Origin: Protonemura montana
Taxonomy: Eukaryota; Arthropoda; Insecta; Plecoptera; Nemouridae
Length of the DNA stretch: 64,000 nucleotides
NCBI GenBank assembly: GCA_947568835.1
Contig: OX387603.1
Span: forward strand, 11,206,151 to 11,270,150
Reading direction: 5' to 3'
The position numbers and the translations under genes were made by a program. Under the pieces are notes generated by a model. It was not told where the DNA came from. It saw only the letters and a list, made by a program, of their open reading frames with translations, and did no database searches. Of the stretch, positions 47,301 to 59,300 are shown one piece after another. The first letter of the stretch is position 1, and each line of letters starts with the position of its first letter.

Positions 47301-50300
47301 ATATTATGTTAGCTTCATTACTCACTCTATACACCGACTCCATTTGACCAGTACCACAGGGCCAGTCGTCAAAACAGTGCACTTTTAAACACCATAAATC
47401 ATTCTTATCAATTTGCTCTGCAAGTCTTGCTGACACTGTCTTGGTTTTTCTTTTGGCAGGCACGGGGCTGAACCTTGGCGGACAGGGTATGTTCGGTAGC
47501 ACAGCCGCCAAGCCCGCCGGTGGACTCTTCGGCTCCAGTACGGGCGGCATGTTCAACTCTGGCGGTTTCGGCACCGGCTCCACGTTCTCCACCGGCCAGG
47601 GGTTTGGCAACAGTCAGGCTCTTGGGGGAATCCAGCAGATAGGTGGAGGGTAAGCCACTTTGTAATCAGCTTAGTGTATCAGCTTACCTCCTTTTATCTC
47701 TGGACAAGAGAAAAATATAATTTTTTTTTTTTTTTATTAGGGTAGAGTGACCAGTTGTGGCCAGGCTAAGGAAATTTTCAGATTGGAAGTCACACCGAAA
47801 CCACAAGAGTAAACTTTAATCAAATGTTTTTATTTCAAGGGAGCTTATAAGTATTCAGCTTGATGTTAAAATAGTTTTTAAGTCCTCTTATCATATTTAT
47901 GAGTATTATATTCATACTTCAATGAATTTTTGTCATATTGCCCAGTTTTGGCCATGGTATGCCCATTTCTGGCCAGCTGAAATTCCAGTTGTGGCCACCC
48001 CAAGAGTTACTTCACACAAATGCATATAAATTAACTTTAATCAGAAACACAAACACTTTTAATTATCATTAAACTTAAAATATGAAATAAACAGTAAATT
48101 AACATTACATTGGAACCAAATTATGGCACAGGAATGCTATAGTACCTACACAGCCAATATTAGTATACTATATTTGGTTGCCGTAAACAGCCAATAAAAC
48201 AATTAAGGCGGGTCTTTCGCATAAAGAACACTAGATTTACTAAAAATATGAAAGAAATAGTAAATATCCTTACATTGGTAGGAAACTTTGGCATAGAAAC
48301 AAAGTAGTGTCAATGTAAGTTTAATATATTTGGCTGTCAATATTACTTGATACGCAGGGTTCCCACAAAGAACATTTGCTTTAAAAAAAAAACGTAGATA
48401 TAGGTAGGTAGCACAAAAAAAGATGTGGCTGCATAAAAGGAACTTGAGTTTGCCATTGGTAAGCACCGAAAATAGTTATTTCTTCCGATATTTAAGAATT
48501 TCTGGTACGTGGCATGCCTGGCGGCTGTTGACTACGCGAGGAGGCTGGATTACCTCCTTGATGTCCATGAGCGGGAACCAAAGAACGTCTTCCTTTTCCG
48601 GCCACTTCCAATCCGGCCCACTCATCGTCATTGACATGACTTGCACTCTGCCAACGGCGTTGTTAACGGCGCAAACCCGGCCTGGGAAGTATTCTTCCTC
48701 ATACTCCACGATGACAAAGTCATGTTTCTTGACACGAAATTCAGCAAAGGAAGTGCTGTCGTCGCTGTCGTCACTTTCTTCACTTTCTGACACCGCCTTC
48801 AGTTTCCTCTTGCGTTCACAAGTGGCTGCGCTTGAAGGAATTTTTTTCTGCCTCTTTTTCTTTTTTTCTGCTTTCTCGTCTTTTTCTTTTTCTTTGGCAT
48901 CATGTATTTCCTTCCATTTGGAAGATGTCAGGACACTTGGCATCACAGTTCGATTCCTTGTTTTCTTGGCAGGTTTCTTTTCCGGCCAAAAAATTACATC
49001 CTTGAGGAGTGTCTCCATAGTAGTCTTTCCGCTTGATGGTGGAGAGCCGAGGCAAAGTTCTTCAGCAGCAGAACTAGGTTTAGGTTCAAGTTCAAAGGGA
49101 CAATCTTTGTCTAAAATTCCCAGATCCTCCACGGTAACTTCACCAGCTGTGGTTGGCGAGCCAATAGAAACGTCGAGGGTGTAATTTTCCTCAGCGTCGT
49201 TGCTCAGGATCATTTCAGGGTCTGGTATTGGTAAGTCGCTAGCAGCGGCGAAGTACTCATTCCAGACGTCGTAGAGCATAGAAGCACAGATGTCCCCGTC
49301 CCAGTCAAGTCCCTTAGCCCCGGTGGTTTTAAACTCGGTTAAGGTATCTTTAGCAATCTTTGACTCGAGGTGTCGAAGTACTGATCCATGGTCCAGACCT
49401 GAAGTGGTAGTTTTGCCACTGGCTTGTTCGTTCCGAATTTTGAGGGTGCATTTCGTGTAATCAACCGCATCCGCATTGAATGGGTACAGACCACAAACGC
49501 GAAATCCAGAAATGATTGCTTGGCTGAATTTCTCATCCTCCAAGATTGAGTTTAGCGCTGTTGGTATATTCTGCTTTCGAATTTCTGCTCCCTTATGTTC
49601 ATATCTCCAGTTGCGTACCATGCTGCGCCATTTTACCTTTAAGGGGTAAAAAAATGCAACGTCGAGTGGTTGCAGGATGTGCGTTGTATTCGGATACAAA
49701 CACACAACAATTATGCCATTATCTCTGCAAAATTGGCTCAAGTGCAGAGTCAAATGCGAGGAGTGCCCATCGAGGAACACTATGACTGGTAATTTAAAGT
49801 TCTTTTCTATGAGGAAAGGGTGAAATACATTGGAGAAGTACTCGAAAAAAGCCTCTCCGGTCATCCATCCCTTCTCAGTCTTGCCGAGCCCCCAAAATGG
49901 TGGGGCTGCCCTGGCAATCACCGGTGGCATCCGTTCATATTTGTATACTGTGAGTGGGGGAGCATGAGTTCCAACGGCATTCACAGTGATCAGAGTCGTA
50001 ATATTTTCCTTGTCCGAGTTAGACGATTGATCATAGACGGGGCTGCCCTTTTTGGCTAAGACGAGACCGCCTGCTGGACAAAGGTAAAATGATGTCTCAT
50101 CCATGTTAAAAACCCGCTCCGGTTCCTCGAGGACACGGATGTCTTCACCCAAAAGATCGGTAACTTCCTTGAACCAGCGTCTAATCTTCTCTTCGGTAAT
50201 ACTGCCCCTTGCTGCGTTTATGTACTCGGCATGTTTTTGACTAACAGTAGGATTGCGCTTGAGGAATGAACGGAACCATTTACAGCCGGGCCGGTTGTTT

Positions 50301-53300
50301 ATGAATGGAGTTTTAAAATTTCCCTCTTCTACCATTTTTTGGACAGAGGAAATGACAGTCTCCTTGTTTATCGGAAACCCCATTTTAGCAGTCTGCAGGA
50401 TCCAATCGACAAGAACATTTTCTCCGTTTACCCCCAGAACTGCAGATGGTCCTACATGCCCAGTAGTTTCTGGAGATCGCCCGGACAGTTTGTTACGGAG
50501 CGTAGACCGTGGAACACTAAACGCATTGCTTGCAGCGTTGACAGACATACCGTCTCGTATTGCAGTGAGTGCACTGCGAACTTTTGATGGTGAATACATG
50601 AACAGTTGGCGCTTTACAGACGTCTTCTGCCTTCGTCGGGCATCAATTTTCTTTCTTTCAGATTCCATCTTTGTCTTAGCCATTCTACAGTCCATACATA
50701 CCTACAATAAATAGTGGAATAAAATGTACCAACTGGTCTTTCCCTTACACTTGGCCAGAACTGGCATAGCATGGTAACCATTTGTGGCCAAGACCCTGGC
50801 CACAGCTAGGCAATGAACTAAAATAGATGCTCAGTTTTGGCCATGCCAATGATTATACTCACCAGCATCAAATAAGTGACAAAAACCACTTAAATTCACA
50901 TCATTGATCATTATTAAACAACCTTAAGTCAGTTAAAACGTAAGAAATTACTTAATAAGTAACAAAAAAGCAAAAAACTTACCTTGCAATCCTAACCTAA
51001 ATTCACATCTCTTTCCCGCAAAAAAACCCATGCTGCTTCTCAGCTGACAGGATCTCAAGTAGTGTAGAGCTAGCTCCCAGAGTGGCTCTTATAAAAATTA
51101 GGTTGGTATCATCTATTAAGAAAAATTATTTCCAACATGGTGCTACATTCACATGCTTAGCAATTGGCTGTTTCAGTTGAATGTGGCCACAACTGGGTAC
51201 CTGGCCACAACTGGTCACTCTACCCTATACTTGTAAAAACTTCAACCATCCTAAAAATTTATCAAATTTCCGGTTTTTTGATTCCCAGGGTTCCCCATTT
51301 AGGGTTCGATTCCCCGAATATCTGCACATTTTTAATCATAAATTTCAAATAAGAATAAACAAGTCGAGGCTTATCAGAGAAGTTGTGCTAAAGTAACCCT
51401 GATTTGATTGCATTGGTTTCAGATGCCGCCTGTTACCCGAAAAGAATGTTCCAAAACATCCTCCTTAATATCATTAATGATTATAGTAACACTTTGTATT
51501 TATTTACTCTTGCAACAAATATTTGATATTAAATTGCAATTTTTTGCAAACGAAATTTGGTGCTACGTGCTTTTGCTTTGTGCTTTAATGCTTTGTGCTT
51601 TGTGCTTTGTGCTTTTGCTTTAATTTTGTGATATTTTTGCGACGAAAGTTGTCGAGGCAACAGCAAGCTTGCAGTAGGTGCATATTGCCATGTCGTTCTT
51701 ATTGTTGGCAAGCTCAGTTTTTTATTTTTTTATTTTGCATTTCATACATTTTTTTATCACATATGGGATCAATTTTTTTATTTATATTCTATATCTATAT
51801 TTATCAATACAGATGAGGGCTTCACAAGTGCACTTAATTGCGTAGAAGGATGAGTGATTAAGTAGTTAGACGAGGTGTAAAAACCAAAAACTGTTTTAAA
51901 AATGTGAAAAACTTTGGAATGCAAAATCTTGTCCATCTGAAATTTTTAGGCATGGCCGCATGATACATCTCAATGCGGTCAACATATTTGGAAAATTCGA
52001 CTAAATTTTGTTGGTGTTCTGGCACTTAATAAGTTATAAAGTTGTGCTTTAAATATGTATTTAATAATTGTACAACAATATTTAATTAATAAAAAAACTA
52101 TCCTGAAAATTGTTTTTAAAAACATAGCAGGTCTAAGTTCGGGGGGGGGGGGGGGGGGGAGGAGAATCAATCAACCATTGCATTTTTTTTGAGTTAGCAT
52201 AATTCATAGAGAATATATTTAACGGTGTTTGAAACAACGTGCACACGAATAGATTTTCCGTTCGTACAATATTAAGGCTGTAAATAAATTTACTTTGCAA
52301 TCTGGTTCAGGTTTCTGAGATTGCAAATCAAAATTAATGTTTTCAAGCTTTAGAATTTAGGACATTTTGCTGATTGTCTTTCCCTTTTTTGTCTTTATCA
52401 TGTACTTTACATAATAAGTCCTTTTTTGTCCTGTGTGGTACAGGCTCTCATTGGGATTCCGTTTACCCAAAAACGTTACAATGAAATGCAACACTTTTTA
52501 AAATTTCTTCATCCTACGTCAGGGAGACGTTAGAGAATACGCAAAAACAGAGAAACAAAATGTCAAACAAGAATTCACGTTAAATGTTTTTGAAAAAATT
52601 TAATTTAAAATGCATGTATTTTGGCCAAAATAACTTTAATATAATTTTACTCCAGGCTTTGCTTTATCTGCCGAGTCTTTCTCTTTATTTACTCTGTTTG
52701 TTTTTTGTTTTTTTTTCATAATTCATGCTTGCTCAACCAATTTCTCTGCAGGATAATTTTCACTGAATGTTTTGCTCTTGCTTATGTACCCACAATCCTT
52801 ATTTGCAATGCTAATTGATTATACTTTTTTTATGCTTTGAGTCTCCCTGAGTTCTCTTGACACTTTATTGTCCTGATAATCCTGCACCCTAAATATCATG
52901 AAATTCTATTTAGTCCAAGAAACGATACATGTACAGACCTAGCGCTCAACTCCCATCGTAACCTAATGCATAATTTCCCTCAATTTCAGACTGGGTGCTC
53001 TAGGCCAGTCCACCGCTCCGACTGCAGCTGCCTCACACCAGCAGATCCTGGCTCTGGCAGCGATGCCGTTTGGTGACTCTCCGCTGTTCCGAAACTTGCT
53101 GCCTGCCTCTGGGCGCGCAGACGACCTCCTCAAGCCCACCAACCCCGCTGCGCAGAAGGCCGTGCTCTCGTCCAACCAGTTCCGCGTTTCGCCACGCAGC
53201 AACATTCGACTTAAGGTGAAGCCGGTGGTCCCGTCCGTACTTTCAAAGGTGAGTCGCTGTTGCGGTTTTTTCTAATAAGTCAATCTGATATAGTTTAGTT

Positions 53301-56300
53301 GCTTGTAAATGTAAACCTAAATTCTAATTTGAGTAAGTCATTTGGTTTAATAGCCAACCCTTCCCTGCTATGCTAGGTTTGGGCTCATCATCATTCTCAT
53401 CTCTATCTTTATGTTTGAATATTATGTGACTATTGCTGGTGCTATTAGAGCAGTGCTTAAGATTCCTATGTATAAGCAGTAAAATATGTCACAAATCTTT
53501 AGCGATATTGACTCTAACATGTCTCTTTTGACTCCTCACAGAAGTCATTGTTCGATGGCATGGAGGAGACGGAGAAGCCAGACGATGAGATGTTCATGCC
53601 GCGCATCAGCTCGCGCCGCCTGCTGCTGAAGCCAGCCAAGCCGGCGCAGCCTGACAGCTTGCCGTCGCCTGCAGCGCGAGCCTCGGCCACCGCTGATGAC
53701 TCCGCGGCCGCTGACGGCGCAGCTTCGCCTGAAAAATTGGTCACGGGCGAAAGAGACAATTCATGGTAAGCACACTGCTTATTTTAGTGTAATCAGTAAA
53801 TCAAGTTTTCTTTGTTTGTCACAGCTTGATTCCAAGGTCCAATCGCTAGGAGATATATTCCAGTACTTTTATCTGTGTGTAGGGGGTATTCCAAATCATA
53901 AGGTACCAACAACATTACGACCAGTGCCACAGGGCACGTTCTCAAAACAATGTGTCGCTAAACCCCAAAAATGTTCATGTCTCGTGGTCTCACGATTCTT
54001 GGTTTTCAGGCTACATGCTGTTAACACGCGGCCCGTAAAGAACTTGGAGGGCGGAACACGTGGTAACTCCACCCTCCAGCAGAGCATGACGTTTGTAGAC
54101 AGCATGTTCAACGACTTGCGTCCGGCCACCCAGCCGCAACCAAGTAATGTCGCCATCATCGGCAGCGCCAATAAGGAGAATGTCAGCCTGACCAGCAACA
54201 GCTTTGGTGAGACTGAGAAACTGTTTGCTGAATGTGCCTTTTGTTGCCAAGGGCCTGTCTTTCAGACAGCTGATTAGTCCTGATGTACAAGCAAATTTTA
54301 AGATTATATTACTGGCCGATTCGGCAGTGGCTATTTCCCGCTGGCCGTTTTGCTATAATGGAACAAGTTTATGATTGGTATAGGATTGGTATAGGATTGG
54401 TATAGGATTGGTATTGATTACTCAATATAGGATAGAGTTTGATTATATAGAGTTTGATCAGGGAAGTACACACTCCCCTGATTTTCTTTACTGATTTTAA
54501 TCGGTTGTTGTGCAAAGTAACTCTACAAGAGGTCACCTCCATGCATTTTTCAATGATTCCTGTTTTGAAAATTAAACTTCGATGAAAAATGTTATATCTC
54601 ATATGCAGCGAGGAGAGAACAAATTGGCCACCATTTCCGTGGCTAGATCAACAGGGCTGAAGTTAAACTTCCAAGTTTGAAAAAACATATAAAATAGGAA
54701 AAATTTTAGCTTTTTTTTTACATATACACAAATACATGTAAAGACTTAAATGTAAAAATAGAATTGCTTTTTTTTTTTTTAGTTTTTTGGCATGCCACAT
54801 GACACCCCAAAATGACTGGTGGCAGCTCTGCCGGAAAAGCATGTTCTCTCGTGGAATGTAGTAAAATGTTGAAGATATGGTTTACTTCGGCAAAATTGTT
54901 ATCATGTGCCGTGTTACTTTTCCAGACGACAGTGTGGTGGAGGAGGCCGAGCCTTCGCTCCTCGAGGACCAGCAGTCCCACCCGACGGGCATCATCCTAC
55001 GCCGTGTTGGTTACTACACGATCCCACCCCTCGACGAGATCACCTCTATCATGGGCGAGGACGGCACATGTGTCATCGAAAACTTTACAGTCGGCCGGTC
55101 CGGCTACGGAAATGTCTTCTTTCCGGAGTCTTTTGATGTTGCTGGAATTAACCTGGATGAGATTGGTGAGTGGACAGAGGATTTTTTGTATTGGCAAAAG
55201 TGGGTTAAGCTGTTCAGCGTTTGTGCAGTGAGTGGGCTTTTACTAGCGTCAAATAATCACCGATGACCCTCGGGGGGCTCCCATTCCCTGGGTATGCACA
55301 CAGTAATTCAGCCGTTTTTATTATCATCCGTTTATTGCTTGGGATTTGGGGGTTTTTCAGTGTAGCTTCATATTTTGCTTCATGCACTTGTGTACACATT
55401 TAGCCTACTCCACTCAATCTCCCTTTTTAGTTTTCCCCTCTAAAAAAATGTGAAAGGTATTGAGACAGATGCCGCTTTGGTTGTAAATTGCAAATAGAAG
55501 AATTGGAAAAAAAATTATTCAGAAAATTTAAATTGACTCTTTATGAATGGTTTTGAGCTAGCTCTTGAATAATTATCCTCATCCCTAGTTACAGCCAAGC
55601 TTAACTGACCCTTGTCTTTCGGCAGTGCACTTTAGACACAAGGAGGTGTTGCTCTACCCGGACGACGAGAAGAAGCCGCCAGTGGGTGAGGGCTTGAACC
55701 GTCGCGCACAGGTGACGCTAGATCGTGTGTGGCCAATTGACAAGACGACACGACTGCCCATCACCGACCCCGATCGACTTGCTCAAATGGACTACGAGGC
55801 AAAGCTGCAGCGCACCTGCGCTAAGATGCAAAGTCGCTTCCTCGAGTACCGGCCCCAAACCGGCTCTTGGGTGTTCAAGGTGCATTTGCAGCGCTTTCTT
55901 GCATTACATGATGTTTGCTCTTTATATCACAATTATATGCTCTAGACCAGTGTGCATTGGTAGACCAGGCTTGCAGCTTTTACTTTGTAAGTTTTTTTTT
56001 TTTTTTTTTTTGCTGACTGGTATGAGAACAGTCTGGCTAAGATGCATACACAAGTTTGCAAAGTGGTTTAGAGGCAGCACAATTCTCTTAATAGCATTGT
56101 TTTTTGATCATCATTCTTGCAAATTTACCTACAGTTAAAGAACCAACCTTGTAACCCTATGCACCCCAAGCACCCAATGCGTCGCACCGATTATGACTTG
56201 GCCTTGTTCCAGGTGGACCACTTCTCCAAATACGGCATGGACGAGTCGGACGATGACGATCTGCCTGCCGTGGATGTAAAGAAGTTGAAGCTGGGGGTGC

Positions 56301-59300
56301 CACTGCAGCCCGATACTCACTCCAAGCCACAAACCCTGCTTCCCAAAACGGTCCAGCTGGTAAGCATCCTGGTAACAGGTCTACCGACCATTGAATTGAC
56401 CACTGGACTTGAGCCTCTTGTCTTTAGTGCTGGAACCAAGCTTTCTTGGTATTTGGCATAAGCTAAACTGATTTAATTTCACTCTGAGAATCGTAATGTT
56501 GGGTTGTATTATGCAAAGCTAATATTGTCAACTACAGGAATTTGTAAGAGTGATTCAATTATTAAATTACGTCCATCGGTAGAATACTGCCGGTCTGATT
56601 TCGGATCTCCCTTACGTTATGGCTAGTTAAAAGAAATATATTCTAGGTGGCTGTATTCCTCAAACAGACTAGTAATTTACATGCCTGGTATTTTTTAAAG
56701 ACTAAGTTCATTTACGATTTACGATGACTTTTAGCCATTAAGAAGTTTAAAAAAGAAAGCATCTAGATTGCTCGATTTTTTTGGGTCGTCTTTAATTCTT
56801 CTACCCTTAAATTATCTGGCCCTTCAGTTTGCGCCTGCCGTTGCTTCGGCCACTTACATCGTGGAAGACGAAGAGATGGAGGCTGCGCCACAAGAGCCCG
56901 CCATGCTCCGCCTGCGCGATCACCACACGAACGTCGAACACGACGATGATGACGACGAGATCCGCGACGTTAGCTTTCACCAGAGTCCGGGCATGCAGTT
57001 GGCGCGAGATATCGTCACGTCATCTCACAAGGTGCAGTTGATGAAGGCGTCGTTCTTTGCCGACGATGACGTCCAGGACCAGGACATCGAGACAGGTAGG
57101 CAGACAGCTTGGCAAAATATCCATGTCCATTGAGTTAATTTCTAGGTTGTAGTACAATTTTCGTAAATTTTGTAGGAGATAATATTTTATTAAAAACTCT
57201 AGACAATTTATATAATTTTTTTCCATTTTTTAAATTAAAATTTTTTATTTTTTTATTTTATAATTTAACTAAAGGCCAGTTTTTCAGTAGTCTGCAAAGA
57301 ATTTGGAAACCTTTGTATTTTTTATTTGCTTAGCAACGTCCAATCAGAAGATTTTTTTGCTTATTAACAGTCTGGCAGTAAGTGTTGTATGGTTTTGCTC
57401 TGTTGAGACTGACTTTCAGTCCTAAAAATGACCTAAAATGTGGGCGTTGGCGCTGACATCTTAAAATAATTAAAACACTTCACCAACCATGGCTCTCAAC
57501 CATTTTGCCACTCTATTTATCTGTTCAATCCTAAGCATGCCACTAAAAAACCGGCACTTGGACTGTTAGCGCAAATATTGCAAAAGTATCTTCCTCCTAA
57601 CTGCCTTGATATTTAATTGATTTTTTTGTTTAAATGTGTATATTTATTCCTTTATTTCTTTAATAATTTGTTCATTTGTTCATTGGCTCATGAATTTGTT
57701 TTTGGAAATCATATGTTCGGTACAAATAACCAACCAGCTTATGCGCTGTTAAACCGAACAATCATTGTCCGGCAGCCTAAACCTTAACACTTTCTTGCTC
57801 TTACAGTCGACCAGTTCAACGAAATGCCCAACTACAACGCATACAAGCTGATGCGCCACGACGACTACCCTGACTCGGAGGCCTCCTCAAAGACCGATTC
57901 GGACACTATCGCCAACTCGAGGCTGCTCAAGAGCTTCCCGGCTTTCCGTGCCTCATTCGGCACGTCGCCGTTCGTGCCTAGAGCGCATGCAATGGGCGTT
58001 CTTGATGATGATCGCCGCCGGTGGAATGAGGAGGCGTGCGTGGAAGCTGCGCCGCTGACTTGTGAGCCCAAGGTCGTCGTGCTGAATAATGCAGCCGACG
58101 AGCATCCCAGCGTCTCCGCCATTGACATCTGGGAGCGCGTGCAGGCGAGAAATATTGGCCGCCTGAGCGACGCTGTTTTTATCAATGGTGAGGACTTTTC
58201 TGGCAGGGGTGCCACCAGTCTTTTGGGGTGACAACTGAGAACTTTACAAGCACTAATATGATCTCTGTTGATATCTGCCATTTTGCTTTTGCTCTAAACA
58301 ATTAAGATTTTGTTGTGCCAAGATGTTTTGTTTTTTTAACTATTATGAGAATTTTTCTAACAATTCTACAAATCTTGGACTTTTTTTGCAGTTATAATTA
58401 AGCTTTTTTAACCCTGCCACTAAAATTGCACTCTGAAATTTCTTTCATGATTTAGTAGCTTCTCTCATGAGATATATTCTACATATTTGTTCTTCCTTGT
58501 TAGTCACTTTTGCATAGATAGGAGAATGTATTATACTAGCGGTGAGCAAATGCAGTTATTTGATGAGCAAAAAGCGGCTCTCACGTACAATTTAAATCAA
58601 CAATTTTTTTAGAACATTGTAAAATATGTAAGCGTATGTGAAGCATTCAAGTGGTATGTTGTCGCTTCGATATTAAGTATTTGTCTGAAACTGTTAAATA
58701 GTTATGTAGAATGTGTAACCTCATGTTAATTAAATTGAGTTCAATTTGAATTAGTGCGTTTGTGACTCTTAATCACTGTGTCCTTCGCAGGTCTGTCTTT
58801 TAAGTCGAAGTGGGGCCCAGGCAACACCCTGGTCAACCTAGTCACGAAAAAGTCTTCCGCCACAATGGCGCTGCATGGCTCGTGGACCGAACTGGGCGAG
58901 TTCCTCTCTGGCCGCTCGAAACACGATCGGTCAACTGATTACGTGCAACGCATCCGGTTGACAGGTGGCCAGGGCAGCCACTTATTCAATGTGAGCAATG
59001 CATGATCATTTAAAAGTGATTGCTTCCAGAAATGCATATTAGATTTATTAATAGAGAGTAAAAATACATGGTAAAAAAATTTCAATTTTTTTTTGTTATG
59101 TTTAAAAGAGTTGCACACATTTATGGCTGCCTCTTACTGTCTTTTGTTCAGTTAATTCAATTTCCAAAACTTGCAATTTTTTATATATTTTCCTATCAAT
59201 TTTCCGAGTGTAAGTATATGTGCATTTAAAGTTGTGCAGTCATTAGTAAAAGGTGGCTGACATCTTGAATTATGTTGTGGTTAACGTTTCCAGATAGCTG

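Larger units (their letters stand above)
47740..51225. mobile_element. Intact pogo-type DNA transposon in Nup98 intron
   Basis: The 3486-bp element has perfect 26-bp terminal inverted repeats (47740-47765 and 51200-51225, starting gggtagagtgaccagttgtg) and a TA target duplication (47738-47739 and 51226-51227). It carries one uninterrupted transposase on the minus strand. Identical ends and an open transposase suggest a recent insertion. It lies in the Nup98 intron 47650-52989, with its gene opposite to the host gene. Confidence 0.92.

Noticed and set aside
48423..49184. 253-codon + strand frame under the transposase
   Set aside because: It is antisense to the well-supported transposase and has no domain.
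50253..50714. 153-codon + strand frame at the transposase N-terminal region
   Set aside because: Shadow of the transposase coding strand.
57865..58281. 138-codon minus-strand frame
   Set aside because: Antisense shadow of a GC-rich Nup96 exon that joins its neighbours in frame.
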